A stretch of DNA of 64,000 bases, from NCBI GenBank assembly GCA_030278955.1, contig JAOANR010000009.1:40572945-40636944 (forward strand), written 5' to 3'. Of the stretch, positions 47,574 to 59,368 are shown one piece after another. Positions within the stretch are counted from its first letter, which is position 1. Each line of letters begins with the position of its first letter. The position numbers were made by a program, and so were the translations under genes. The stretch comes from Hygrophila difformis. Its lineage: Eukaryota > Streptophyta > Magnoliopsida > Lamiales > Acanthaceae. Under the pieces are notes generated by a model that saw only the letters and a program-made list of their open reading frames with translations, searched no databases and was not told where the DNA came from.

Positions 47574-47784
47574 CACGTTGTGCCCCGTCTCAGCCATTTG
47601 CCAATCTTGGGTGGCTGCTATGGACTGTGATTATGTCAGGCACGCATAACGATCAGTATTCCTGGGGCTCTCGACAGGATATTGTGGCCGGGCGTGTTTT
47701 AGTTTCTACATGTGCGCCCCTAATGCCTTTCCTGCGAACATGGGGAACATTTCTGAATGAGGCTGCCTTCAGGCAATCCGCTAA
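47574..47784. other. Spacer between inverted repeats 1 and 2
   Basis: No repeat or gene recognised, apart from 'tgccttcaggcaatccg' at 47764, which is shared with the starts of inverted repeats 3 and 4. Confidence 0.5.
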
Positions 47785-48562
47785 CAATCGGATACCGAGG
47801 AAGATGAGGATGCGGTGTGGGACGACGTCCTTCGGCGTTCTGACTAAGGGGCATGGAGAACCGGGACGGCCACTGATGTACAATTACTCCTCGACGGTCC
47901 AAAAATTCTTCAGCATTTCTTATGTCGAAAATGTTCAAACTCTGCCAACTTCAGGTATGCATGCGACCATGTTGTTCGGCGAGGTTTTGGGTACCTGCTT
48001 TGCACTCACGCTACTTGGCATGTTTTCTCGCGTCGACGTCCGTATGGAGGAATATTGCAGCCGGTCGTCCTTAGCCCACTTTTCCATTAATCTGCATGGC
48101 CCGGAAGTTCTAGATTTCCCGATGTGTTTTGATGAAATCTAGACAAACAAGCAACGTAGATAGCACCATTAAGTTCGGTCGCATATGGTGCAGTCGGCTG
48201 AGAGAGGTTGAACATAGGGAGAAAAAATACCAAGGGGTCGACATGATCTCAAGCATGGTGTCCAACTATGCAACGATTGCTACAAGCTTGATCATGTCGA
48301 CCCCTTGTATTTTTTCTCCCTATGTTCAACCTCTCTCAGCCGACTGCACCATATGCAACCAACTTAATGGTGCTATCTACGTTGCTGGTTTGTCTAGATT
48401 TCATCAAAACATATGGGGCAATCTAGAACTTTCGGGCCATGCAGATTAATGGAAAAGTGGGCTAAGGACGACCGGCTGCAATATTCCTCCATACGGACGT
48501 CGACGCGAGAAAACATGCCAAGCAGGGTGAGTGCGAAGCAGTTACCCAAAACCTCGCCGAAG

Positions 48563-48567
48563 ATCAT
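48563..48567. repeat. Target-site duplication of element E (left copy)
   Basis: ATCAT here and at 59369-59373. Confidence 0.92.
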
Positions 48568-49126
48568 TGTAATACCCGAGAAATCGACATCAAGTTTTAA
48601 AATCCGAAAGTTAAGAAATTTGGATTTATTTATCGAAATCGAATTAATTCCGAGAGAACGGAATTAAATATTTCGGATAATCGCGACTCGGGATAGATGT
48701 ATCGAATTATCCCAAAAATCTCGGATAATTCATATTATGATTTTTAAGAGATAAAAAAAAAAAAAACGCTGCCTGGTGGCCGCGCGGTGCCCGCGCGGGG
48801 CGCGCCACCAGCAGCAGGTCTGCAGTCCAGGCGTTACACATGGATTTTGGCATTGATTTTCGACTTGGCACGTTTTCAATTGGTTTGAATTCAATCATCA
48901 GGCATTGTGGACGTTGTGGGGATGTTATGATTGGATTGGGATGCATTAACACCCCACAAACTCAGACTTTAAGCTCCCACAACCCACCTTGGAGGATCCT
49001 ATGGAGCTATGAGAGGAGTGGGGGAAATGGATGAGGTTTGAGGGTGTTAATTTGGGGGTTATGGGTTGGAAATTGTCCCCTCACCTCCCCACTATCCCAT
49101 GGCAGCAATTGAGGCAATTAAACCTC

Positions 49127-49134
49127 TATAAATA
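49127..49134 (+). promoter_or_regulatory. TATA box of LTR E
   Basis: TATAAATA after a GC-balanced upstream region; transcription would start about 30 bp further on. The 3' LTR copy is at 57396-57403. Confidence 0.65.
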
Positions 49135-50718
49135 TCTCCTACTCAGCCTCTATTCCACTCATTTGCATTCCATCCGAAAATTATAGTTCAAGTGAGAGTG
49201 GTGAGAGTTTTGTGAGTTGTTCATCATCTTGGCAGAGAGTTGGACGTGTTCAAGTGATCCAATCCTTTCTTCTAAGGTTAGGTAAGAGTTCTACTTCATT
49301 CCATTGGTTTTAGATTCGAGTCTGTTGCCCTAGAACTAAGATTTCTTTCGACAACTCCAAAATAGATTCAATCGGAGGGAGGTGTTGATTCGTGGGGCTG
49401 TTCCGGACGATCTCGGGGATTCTACCAAGGGGAATTTCGATCCTAAACTCATCTCAAGTAAGTTAGTATTGTGCACGTCGATTTTTAGGAGTTTTGGTTG
49501 AGTATAACTCGAGATATAGGTTCATCTTTTCATTTGACAAAATCTGTCAAATAGGGTTTTCCTATGACCAATTTTATTGTTCTGTGAATTCGACCATGAT
49601 CCGTACATTTTTAGGAGAACCTTCCAAAATGAAACTTGTTCCTAATGTCATAAAGATGCTCTCTGTAAATATTTATAATTTTTGGACATGTTTTGGTCAC
49701 CCAAATTCGATCTGGTATTTTCTGCGTATAAGTTGACAGATTTAATGTATGTATGTAGTCAGTTTTGTTGTTCGATTTACTCTTGCCTATGATCGTTTTT
49801 AGTGCTTGATGTCTTCATGAAACTTGTTCTAATATGTGTCTAGAACATCCCTGTAAAATTTCATGATTTTTGGAGTACGTATGAAATTGTTATGAATTTT
49901 TGAACTCACTGTGGTCGAATTTACTGAAGCATGAGAAATTGTAAATCAATAGCTTTCTGTAATCGATTAAAATGACCAGTTTCGAGTCCGAATCTTGAGA
50001 TGGCTATTTCTATGAAAAATGCTTATTTTGATGATTCCTAGCCACTGTAATTTTTCCAGAATTTTTAAAAATTGTTTACTGCATTTGTAAAGGCGATTTC
50101 AGAAACTGCTATAATGTCATTTTTGGTCGGTTAATGATATTTTGAATATTCGATGAACTAAGAGTCGATTGTTACTCATTTTTGGATATATATGAAATCT
50201 GGATATGTGATGAATATTATGGAATGATAAAAATATGGTTTCGAAACTTTGTAAGTTGTGATCGAGTGGGATGCCCAATGTTTTAGAGGGTAAATGCATT
50301 TGGCGTGTTATGTCGCCCCCTCTTGTAGCCAAAACAGCATTTATTTATTGTGATGTATGAGTCTATACTCCTAGATGTATCCGTATGGGTTATCTAGGGC
50401 TCCGGAGTGTGTCTGTATAGGGTCCGCTGCATGCACTTACCTCGTGGATACGAGTCCCAGAGGTTGATCCCAAGGGTTCGTCCCTAGGATATGTTTGAGT
50501 CCTTGTGGGTATAAAGTCCCAAAGGTTGGTCCTGTGGGTTCGTCCCTAGGATATGTTAATGGGGTGTCCTCGATCATAACTAGCACTGGTAAAATATTCG
50601 TGGAATATGTGTAAGAGATTTTAAATTAAGTTATTTATTCGTCTTTTTAAATAAATATATTATTTTGTATACTCTCCTAAAAACTTTTAAAATTCGTTGT
50701 GCTATGTATTAACTTACG

Positions 50719-50762
50719 CAGTACCTTTGTACTGATAAATTGTTGTTTTATTTTCCTTTCAG
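50719..50762 (+). promoter_or_regulatory. Stem-loop, pyrimidine tract and CAG in LTR E
   Basis: CAGTAC and GTACTG pair around CTTT at 50719-50734, then T-rich sequence ends TTTCAG at 50762. The counterpart in LTR D has the same stem with a GTT loop; in LTR A the stem is TCAGC/GCTGA. Confidence 0.5.
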
Positions 50763-51104
50763 ATTTCGCAGAGTAAGCATCGCATGGAGGGATGGGATTT
50801 CCATTTTTAAAAGAAGACTTGTCACATTTTATTTATTTTAATTTATGCATTGGACTTAGACTCTGGTTTTGGCCGCATGTTTTGGCCCTGTTTATTTTTG
50901 CTTCCGCACTGCTTATTATTATTACGCGTGTTATACTCTGATTAAACTTCGGGCTTATTTGAATGGTTTTTAAATATTTTTAAGTCAATGATACAACTTA
51001 AGCCTTAGCATCCTTTTAAATAAGCTCGATTTAATCGGGTCTTGTTTGGAAGGGTGTGGCGGTAGCGTCCCGGCCTGGGTGACCAAATCCGGGGTGTTAC
51101 AAAG

Positions 51105-51117
51105 TGGTATCAGAGTC
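51105..51117 (+). other. Primer-binding site of element E (tRNA-Met)
   Basis: TGGTATCAGAGTC begins four bases after the LTR end, matching the tRNA-Met type site with one change near its end. Confidence 0.88.
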
Positions 51118-51359
51118 CGAATTATTTATTTTTAAAAGCTATTATTTTTCGGCCCAATATAGAGGCCCAAGATATTAAATATTATTTTTAAGCTTTTTAA
51201 ATATTATTTCCGTGGAAAGGAAATTTATTTTAAAACCCATGGAAAAATATATCTCAGAAATTCGACAAGTCTCAAAATATTATTTTTGGGGGGTGCATAT
51301 GCAATAACATATGTGCTTGAAATGTGCGAGATATTGATATGTTAAAAATTTATTTTTAG

Positions 51360-51740
51360 ATGGCCGACCCAAAGCTTTTTAACATGATGACCGATATGCT
51401 ATGTTCGATGACTAGTATCATGCATGAGTTAAGACATAGCCGTGATGAGGTTAGTGCATATAAGGATCATGTAAAAGGTATCGAGAAAGAGTTGGAGAAA
51501 TTGAGGAATGCTCGACAGCAGGATTTGGGCCGCATCGCTGCTCTTGAAACTTTGTTTCATGAGGAGCAACACAACAACCACATGCTTAGGGGACGAGTGT
51601 TCACTTTGGAGCATGAGATTGTTGACCTTCAAAACCGACTCAATGCACCGGAACCTGAGGAGGAAGAGGAAGAGGAGGAGGACCCGGACATGTATATTGA
51701 TATTGAGGGAGTGGATGAGGAGGAACCAGAGGCAAGGTAG
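51360..51740 (+). CDS. Extra ORF upstream of gag: coiled coil with acidic tail
   Basis: ATG at 51360, 126 codons, TAG at 51738. Residues 1-40 are a mixed helix-prone start (MADPKLFNMMTDMLCSM). About residues 40-96 show coiled-coil heptads (IEKELEKLRNARQQ, FTLEHEIVDLQNRL). A run of eight Glu and an acidic end (DIEGVDEEEPEAR) follow. After the stop, another frame stays open with similar acidic/Pro/Tyr-rich residues (VDPPIPLDSDGEYEHD...) to a TGA at 51827-51829, so the original protein may have been about 30 residues longer and lost its end by a frameshift near 51735. It lies 259 nt after the primer site and 320 nt before gag, on the same strand. I recognise no family. Extra ORFs before gag are known in Ogre/Tat elements. 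Confidence 0.7.
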   Translation: MADPKLFNMMTDMLCSMTSIMHELRHSRDEVSAYKDHVKGIEKELEKLRNARQQDLGRIAALETLFHEEQHNNHMLRGRVFTLEHEIVDLQNRLNAPEPEEEEEEEEDPDMYIDIEGVDEEEPEAR

Positions 51741-52062
51741 TGGACCCACCGATACCTCTTGACTCCGATGGCGAGTATGAGCATGACAGGGCGCTCCTCG
51801 GCTATTCTCCCGATTATCTACTAGATTGATTGCATCATATCGTTGGATTATCTATTGCTTTCCGTATTTCATATTACCTTGATTTGCCTTCCATTGTAGC
51901 TGCTTTATAATTTTTCCTAAATGATTTAGTGAAGCATTTTCCTTTTCCTTTGTTGCATCGTCTCTTTTAGAATTCGGCGTACTTGAGATGTTAGAACTTA
52001 CTAACTTGACTGCTAACTTACCGTAGAATTTGATTCTTACCCTTGCGTGCTTATCTAACAGA
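51741..52062 (+). other. Leader between the extra ORF and gag in element E
   Basis: It contains the probable lost C-terminal frame of the extra ORF (to 51829), then T-rich noncoding sequence up to the gag ATG. The last stretch, 'cttgcgtgcttatctaacag', resembles the leader end of element A before its gag. Confidence 0.55.
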
Positions 52063-54375
52063 ATGCCGCCAAGGGGAAGACCGCGAAGGGAAAACCCTGC
52101 TGCTAACAACGCCAACCCTAATATACCCGCCGAAGGTGGGGCACCACTGAACTCGGACGGAGCAAATGGGCCAGTGGGTGCAAACCCACCTAACGTTGGA
52201 GGTCAGGCGGGCGCTGTACCCAATGTTGTAGACGCACGGCTGAGGACAGTAGAGCAAGTCCTCATAGCACTAGGCAACGCCGAAGTTAATAGGGCCCAAG
52301 CGGCGGTACCTCCGCCGGCAGCTCGTATTAACTCTCTGGCAATGGTAAACCCATACCAGCCGCCCCATTACGAGGGACAAGAGGATCCCGCAAAGTTAGA
52401 AGACTGGATGAGGACTTTTGACAAGCTTTTGAACGCCGTCAGATGCCCCGAGAATGAGAAAGTGAGAGTAGCTACGTACTATTTAAGTGGGGAGGCGGAT
52501 GAATGGTGGCAGAACCACCAAGGAGGGCTAGCTGATGGCGAGCAAGTTTATTTTTGGGAAGAATTCAAGGAGATGATGAGGGAGAGATTTTACCCCCTTA
52601 GCACGAAGACGGCTAAGTACGAAGAGTTTATCAAACTTCGTCAGGGTACTCAGACGGTACAGGAGTACTACGCGAGATTCAAGGAACTCGTCCGTTTCGC
52701 TCCAAGGCTGGTACCGACTGATGCTGACAAGGCCCAGAAATTTGAGATGGGGCTGAACCTCAGCATCAGAGAGATTCTAGTTGGTGGACAGCACACAACT
52801 CTGCAGGCTGTTTACGATCGTGCAGTGGCAATCGCACGGGTACAACAGCTGAAGCGCAAGGACCATGGGGAGTCGAGCAAGGGCTCGAATCAATTTGATA
52901 AGAGGAACCGGAACAACAACAATGGTAACAACTTTAGGAAAGGGAACGACCTGGCAAAGAATGAAGGACAGAGAAGAATTGAGAACAAAGGGTTCAACCA
53001 AGGAGGCAATGGAAATCGGATGCCTGGGAATCAGGGTGCTTTCATACCCCGATGCCCGCAATGCAACATTCCGCATCTGGTGCGCCAATGCCCGAAACCT
53101 GGGTCTTGTTATAGGTGTGGCAGAGAAGGTCACCAGAGAAGGGAATGTAGAATTCGAGAGGAGACAATCGAGAAGAGGCCGGATCTGCTGAACCGTCCTC
53201 AAGGGAACAGGCCAGCTGGCGCGAACCAGCAAACCAATCAAGGTCAGAGGATTCCACAGGCACAGAGGCCACCTCTAAATCACAACCAACAGGGAAATCA
53301 GGGGGGAGCAATGGGACGCTTGAACGTGATCAACCAAGCGGATTTGGCCGCTCAGGGAGAAGTGATCACTGGTACGTTTACTGCTTTAAGCGTACCCGTT
53401 AAAGTTTTGTTCGATTCAGGCGCGAGCTGTTCTTTAATATCTACAAGGATTATATCTGCCTTAGCTCTACCAGCGCCTACGAACATTAACTTAGGAATTC
53501 AATTACCATCGGACAAGGTGATATCGTGTTTGAAACGATACGATGGAACCCCGATAGTAATCAAGAACCTAGAATTCTTCGCGAATCTAATTGAGTTTGA
53601 TCTTGGGGATTTCGACGTCATCTTAGGCATGGATTTTCTGACTCAATACAAAGCTGTTATTGAGTGCCAGAAGCAGAAGATTTTCTTAGCCAAGAGTCGG
53701 GGGAGGAAGGTTGTGTATTACATGCAACCTCGAAAGAAAAACGCTAAGGTAGTGAATGCCTTGAGGTTCTACAATCTCATACGGAAAGGCTATCACTTAT
53801 ATGCATGCTATGTGCATAACCTCAACGGTGAGGGAAACAAGATAGACGAGATCCCAGTTATAAATGAATATCCTGACGTGTTCCCAGAAGATATCCTAGG
53901 GATGCCTCCTGAACGAGAGGTTGAGTTCACGATTGATCTGGTACCTGGAACCGAACCGGTATCCAAGGCACCTTATCGCATGGCACCAGCAGAAATGAAA
54001 GAGCTGAAAGAACAACTAGAAGAGTTGTTATCAAAAGGTTATATTCGACCGAGTACGTCACCTTGGGGAGCGCCAGTCCTATTCGTTAGAAAGAAGGACG
54101 GTGGACTTCGGTTATGCATAGACTACAGAGGTCTTAATCAAGTCACGATTAAGAACAAATACCCGCTACCCAGGATCGAAGACCTTTTCAATCAATTGAG
54201 AGGAGCTTCGGTATTTTTCCAAGATCGACCTGAGATCGGGATACCACCAACTGCGTATAGCCGAGAAGGATATACCGAAGACAGCGTTTCGTACGAGATA
54301 TGGGCACTACGAATTCACCGTAATGTCCTTTGGTCTCACAAACGCTCCCGCAGTATTCATGAACCTCATGAATAG
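52063..54375 (+). pseudogene. gag-pol: gag-protease-RT (N-terminal part) of element E
   Basis: I start at the ATG at 52063 (MPPRGRPRR), aligned with the Gag start of A; the open frame upstream to 52030 has no ATG. Gag core about residues 85-260 ([28 protein letters not shown]). Asn/Gly-rich region, then a Cys pair segment and a CX2CX4HX4C knuckle ([14 protein letters not shown]) at about 349-362. Aspartic protease with DSGAS near residue 450 and [11 protein letters not shown] further on. RT starts near residue 620 ([19 protein letters not shown], then [20 protein letters not shown]). At the T run 54213-54217 there is one extra T; beyond it the residues are out of frame and end at 54375. The wild-type gene would be one Gag-Pol polyprotein. 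Confidence 0.93.
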
Positions 54376-56761
54376 TGTTTTCCGAGAGTTGCTGGATTCT
54401 TGTGTCGTCGTATTCATCAATGACATTCTAGTTTATTCGAGGGACGATGAGGAGCATACGAAACACTTGCATCAAGTACTCGGAACTCTGAGGAGAAATC
54501 AGCTATACGCAAAACTGTCGAAATGCGAGTTTTGGATGAAGGAAGTCGCATTTTTGGGGCACATAGTATCGGCTAAGGGAGTGTCGGTTGACCCGGCAAA
54601 AATATCGGCAGTGATTGATTGGCCGACACCGACGAGTCAGACAGAAGTAAGAAGCTTTCTTGGACTAGCCGGATACTACAGAAGATTTGTGAAAGATTTC
54701 TCCAAGATTGCAAGGCCAATGACCCAACTGCTGAAGAAGGGGTTAAAGTTCGAATGGACTACAGAGTGCGAAAAGTCTTTCCAAGAACTCAAGAAAAGAC
54801 TTACAACAGCGCCAGTCCTGATACTTCCATCAGAAACGGAAGATTTTGAAGTGTACAGTGACGCTTCAAAAGAAGGACTCGGGTGTGTACTTATGCAAAA
54901 CCAGAGGGTTATTTCCTACGCATCGCGACAGCTCAAGCCGCATGAGGAGAATTATCCGACGCACGATCTAGAATTAGCCGCGGTGGTGTTCGCTCTCAAG
55001 ATTTGGCGACACTACTTATACGGACGAACGTGTCGGATGTTCACGGACCACAAGAGCCTCAAGTACATATTTACTCAAAAGGAGTTAAATATGAGGCAAC
55101 GGAGATGGCTTGAGTTAATCAAAGACTACGACCTGGATATAGCCTATCACGAAGGAAAGGCAAACGTCGTGGCAGACGCATTGAGCCGAAAGGCGAAGCA
55201 CACGACAAACACTCTTATTTTACCGTCAGGACTATATATGGACTTAGCAAGGTTGGATACTGAACTAGTCCATTATGGGACTGTGGTGGAAAGGGTGAAT
55301 GCCGTGACGATTGAATCTACCGTATTTGACGAGATTCTGGCGGCTCAGCCGGATGATGAGAGTCTCAAGAGGATCAAGGAGAAGATGGACGAGGGAAAAG
55401 CGGTAGGATTCACAATCCACGATGACGGGAGTGTTCGCTTTAAAGGGAGGTGGTGCGTTCCTCACAAGTGTGAGGAATTGAAGCAAAAATTGATGGAAGA
55501 AGGCCACAGTACGCCTTATTCGGTACACCCTGGTGGTGATAAGCTGTACAAAGATTTGAAGAAAATCTATTGGTGGCCGAGAATGAAGAAAGATGTTGCG
55601 GATTTTGTGGCTAAATGCATAACTTGCCAAAAGGTAAAGGCAGTACGGCAAAAGCCATTGGGATTGGTGAGACCGTTGGAGGTCCCAAGTTGGAAATGGG
55701 ATAGTATTTCCATGGACTTTGTCTCGGGCTTACCAAGATCTCCTCGAGGGATGAACAAAATTTGGGTAATAGTTGATCGGTTAACAAAGACTGCCATCTT
55801 TATACCAATGAAAGACAATTGGTCGATGGATCAACTAGCCAAGACATATATCGATAATGTGGTTCGAAGGCACGGAGTGCCACATGATATTATTTCGGAC
55901 CGAGACAGTAGATTTGTCTCAAATTTTTGGACAAAATTACAAGAAGCCTTGGGAACCCAAATCAAGATGAGCACAGCCTTTCATCCGATGACCGACGGTC
56001 AAACTGAGCGGACGATACAAACACTTGAAGATATGCTTAGAGCGTGTGTACTTGAATTCAAGGGAAGTTGGGAGAACCACTTGCCGCTAATTGAATTCTC
56101 ATATAATAACAGTTACCATGCTAGCATTGGCATGGCACCGTTCGAAGCTCTCTATGGACGCAAGTGTCGCAGTCCGCTATGCTGGACAAAGGATGAAAAT
56201 TTTGTAGTTGTTGGACCTCAGCTCATTGAAGATATGAGTAAACAGATCCAGATTGTCCAACAAAAGATGAAGGCCGCACAAGATCGCCAAAAGAGCTATG
56301 CCGATACGAGGCGACAAGAGTTGGAATTCCAAGTGGGAGACAAGGTTATGTTAAAGGTGTCACCCATGAAGGGGGTGATGCGATTTGGCAAACGAGGGAA
56401 GCTGAGTCCTCGTTACATTGGTCCATACGAGATTTTAGACCGTGTAGGTACCTTGGCCTACCGATTGGCTCTTCCACCGGAAATATCACGGGTGCACAAC
56501 GTGTTTCATGTTTCTCAGCTGAAGAAATATGTGCACGATCCAACTCACGTCTTGCAAACTGATGTGATTGAGCTGGATGATGACCTGACGTATGAGGAGT
56601 ATCCGATCGAGATACTTGACGTCAAAGAAAGAGTCACAAGAAACAAGACCGTGAGAATGGTAAAAGTACTATGGTCTAATCATGGTACCGAAGAAGCGAC
56701 GTGGGAGTTGGAATCGGATATGAAGCAGAAGTATCCCAACCTTTTTCAACACGACTCGTGA
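54218..56761 (+). pseudogene. pol: RT (C-terminal part)-RNase H-integrase-chromodomain of element E
   Basis: The RT frame resumes just after 54217 without its own start; the first ATG in it is 54323. The RT active-site box reads FINDILVYS (54412-54438): the first catalytic Asp of the usual FIDD is Asn (AAT at 54418). RT thumb and RNase H follow ([11 protein letters not shown] near 54852, [17 protein letters not shown]). Integrase has an HHCC zinc-binding part (about 55500-55630), then the D,D-35-E core ([35 protein letters not shown]) with all three acidic residues present, a GPY/F module ([19 protein letters not shown]) and a C-terminal chromodomain (about 56605-56755; [18 protein letters not shown]) ending TGA 56759-56761. 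Chromodomains of this type steer integration to heterochromatin. Confidence 0.93.
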
Positions 56762-56954
56762 GCAGTTATGGGGACATAACTGTAGTTCTAAGGGGGGGAG
56801 GATGTGATACCCCGCAGAGAGTCGTCACACGCCGAGGTAAGAATTTAATTTTCAAACCTCAAATATTTTATGTGTGCGAATCATTACATGCATTACTATC
56901 AGTCCGAGTGCGACCCAACTTCGGGGACGAAGTTGATTTCTAAGGAGGGTAGAC
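56762..56954 (+). other. 3' end of element E interior with two hairpin-polypurine modules
   Basis: Module 1: hairpin 56763-56782 (CAGTTATG/CATAACTG, loop GGGA), purines to 56802, then TGTGATACCCC at 56803, a relic LTR start, and about 110 bp of noncoding sequence. Module 2: hairpin 56916-56935 (CAACTTCG/CGAAGTTG, loop GGGA), purines 56942-56954, then the real LTR. The first hairpin starts one base after the polyprotein stop. Confidence 0.88.
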
Positions 56955-59368
56955 TGTAATACCCGAGAAATCGACATCAAGTTTTAAAATCCGAAAGTTA
57001 AGAAATTTGGATTTATTTATCGAAATCGAATTAATTCCGAGAGAACGGAATTAAATATTTCGGATAATCGCGACTCGGGATAGCAGTCCTGCAGTCCAGG
57101 CGTTACACATGGATTTTGGCATTGATTTTCGACTTGGCACGTTTTCAATTGGTTTGAATTCAATCATCAGGCATTGTGGACGTTGTGGGGATGTTATGAT
57201 TGGATTGGGATGCATTAACACCCCACAAACTCAGACTTTAAGCTCCCACAACCCACCTTGGAGGATCCTATGGAGCTATGAGAGGAGTGGGGGAAATGGA
57301 TGAGGTTTGAGGGTGTTAATTCGGGGGTTATGGGTTGGAAATTGTCCCCTCACCTCCCCACTATCCCATGGCAGCAATTGAGGCAATTAAACCTCTATAA
57401 ATATCTCCTACTCAGCCTCCATTCCACTCATTTGCATTCCATCCGAAAATTATAGTTCAAGTGAGAGTGGTGAGAGTTTTGTGAGTTGTTCATCATCTTG
57501 GCAGAGAGTTGGACGTGTTCAAGTGATCCAATCCTTTCTTCTAAGGTTAGGTAAGAGTTCTACTTCATTCCATTGGTTTTAGATTCGAGTCTGTTGCCCT
57601 AGAACTAAGATTTCTTTCGACAACTCCAAAATAGATTCAATCGGAGGGAGGTGTTGATTCGTGGGGCTGTTCCGGACGATCTCGGGGATTCTACCAAGGG
57701 GAATTTCGATCCTAAACTCATCTCAAGTAAGTTAGTATTGTGCACGTCGATTTTTAGGAGTTTTGGTTGAGTATAACTCGAGATATAGGTTCATCTTTTC
57801 ATTTGACAAAATCTGTCAAATAGGGTTTTCCTATGACCAATTTTATTGTTCTGTGAATTCGACCATGATCCGTACATTTTTAGGAGAACCTTCCAAAATG
57901 AAACTTGTTCCTAATGTCATAAAGATGCTCCCTGTAAATATTTATAATTTTTGGACATGTTTTGGTCACCCAAATTTGATCTGGTATTTTCTGCGTATAA
58001 GTTGACAGAATTAATGTATGTATGTAGTCAGTTTTGTTGTTCGATTTAATCTTGCCTATGATCGTTTTTAGTGCTTGATGTCTTCATAAAACTTGTTCTA
58101 ATATGTGTCTAGAACATCCCTGTAAAATTTCATGATTTTTGGAGTACGTATGAAATTGTTATGAATTTTTGAACTCACTGTGGTCGCATTTACTGAAGCA
58201 TGAGAAATTGTAAATCAATAGCTTTCTGTAATCGATTAAAATGACCAGTTTAGAGTCCGAATCTTGAGATGGATATTTCTATGAAAAATGCGTATTTTGA
58301 TGATTCCTAGCCACTGTAATTTTTCCAGAATTTTTAAAAATTGTTTACTGCATTTTTAAAGGCGATTTCAGAAACTGCTATAATGTCATTTTTGGTCGGT
58401 TAATGATATTTTGAATACGATGAACTAAGAGTCGATTGTTACTCATTTTTGGATATATATGAAATCTGGATATGTGATGAATATTATGGAATGATAAAAA
58501 TATGGTTTCGAAACTTTGTAAGTTGTGATCGAGTGGGATGCCCAATGTTTTAGAGGGTAAATGCATTTGGCGTGTTATGTCGCCCCCTCTTGTAGCCAAA
58601 ACGGCATTTATTTATTGTGATGCATGAGTCTATACTCCTAGATGTATCCGTATGGGTTATCTAGGGCTCCGGAGTGTGTCTGTATAGGGTCCGCTGCATG
58701 CACTTACCTCGTGGGTACGAGTCCCAGAGGTTGATCCCAAGGGTTCGTCCCTAGGATATGTTTGAGTCCTTGTGGGTATAAAGTCCCAAAGGTTGGTCCT
58801 GTGGGTTCGTCCCTAGGATATGTTAATGGGGTGTGCTCGATCATAACTAGCACTGGTAAAATATTCGTGGAATATGTGTAAGAGATTTTAAATTAAGTTA
58901 TTTATTCGTCTTTTTAAATAAATATATTATTTTGTATACTCTCCTAAAAACTTTTAAAATTCGTTGTGCTATATATTAACTTACGCAGTACCTTTGTACT
59001 GATAAATTGTTGTTTTATTTTCCTTTCAGATTTCGCTGAATAAGCATCGCATGGAGGGATGGGATTTCCATTTTTAAAAGAAGACTTGTCACATTTTATT
59101 TATTTTAATTTATGCATTGGACTTAGACTCTGGTTTTGGCCGCATGTTTTGGCCCTGTTTATTTTTGCTTCCGCACTGCTTATTATTATTACGCGTGTTA
59201 TACTCTGATTAAACTTCGGGCTTATTTGAATGGTTTTTAAATATTTTTAAGTCAATGATGCAACTTAAGCCTTAGCATCCTTTTAAATAAGCTCGATTTA
59301 ATCGGGTCTTGTTTGGAAGGGTGTGGCGGTAGCGTCCCGGCCTGGGTGACCAAATCCGGGGTGTTACA
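56955..59368 (+). repeat. 3' LTR of element E
   Basis: Copy of 48568-51101 lacking about 120 bp after 'gactcgggatag' (57083), including the GC hairpin and the A run, plus scattered substitutions. Followed by ATCAT at 59369. Confidence 0.92.

Larger units (their letters stand above)
48568..51101 (+). repeat. 5' LTR of element E
   Basis: TGTAATACCCGAG start. A GC-rich hairpin at 48773-48811 is missing from the other LTR. TATAAATA at 49127-49134; donor-like GTAAGTTA at 49458; CTGTAAA...ATTTTT modules near 49663, 49851 and 50045 (~190 bp apart); 61-bp direct repeat at 50442-50558; stem-loop 50719-50734; TTTCAG at 50762; end GGGGTGTTACA. Confidence 0.92.
48568..59368 (+). mobile_element. Element E: nearly complete Tekay/Del-type chromovirus
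   Basis: LTRs 48568-51101 (2534 bp) and 56955-59368 (2414 bp), TG...CA ends, duplication ATCAT. The inside holds a tRNA-Met primer site, an extra small ORF, gag-pro-RT in one frame, and RT-RNase H-integrase-chromodomain after a frameshift. A C-terminal chromodomain with tRNA-Met priming and a single gag-pol frame is the pattern of the Tekay/Del clade. It is the only element here with the full enzyme set and so the best model for a mobiliser of A and B, though this copy is itself damaged. Confidence 0.95.

Noticed and set aside
47483..48142. 219-codon ORF
   Set aside because: It spans the end of inverted repeat 1 and the arm of inverted repeat 2; no domain and no continuity in the sister repeats 3 and 4.
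52030..52062. Upstream extension of the element E gag frame
   Set aside because: The extension begins with TTG, not ATG; the ATG at 52063 aligns with the Gag start of element A.
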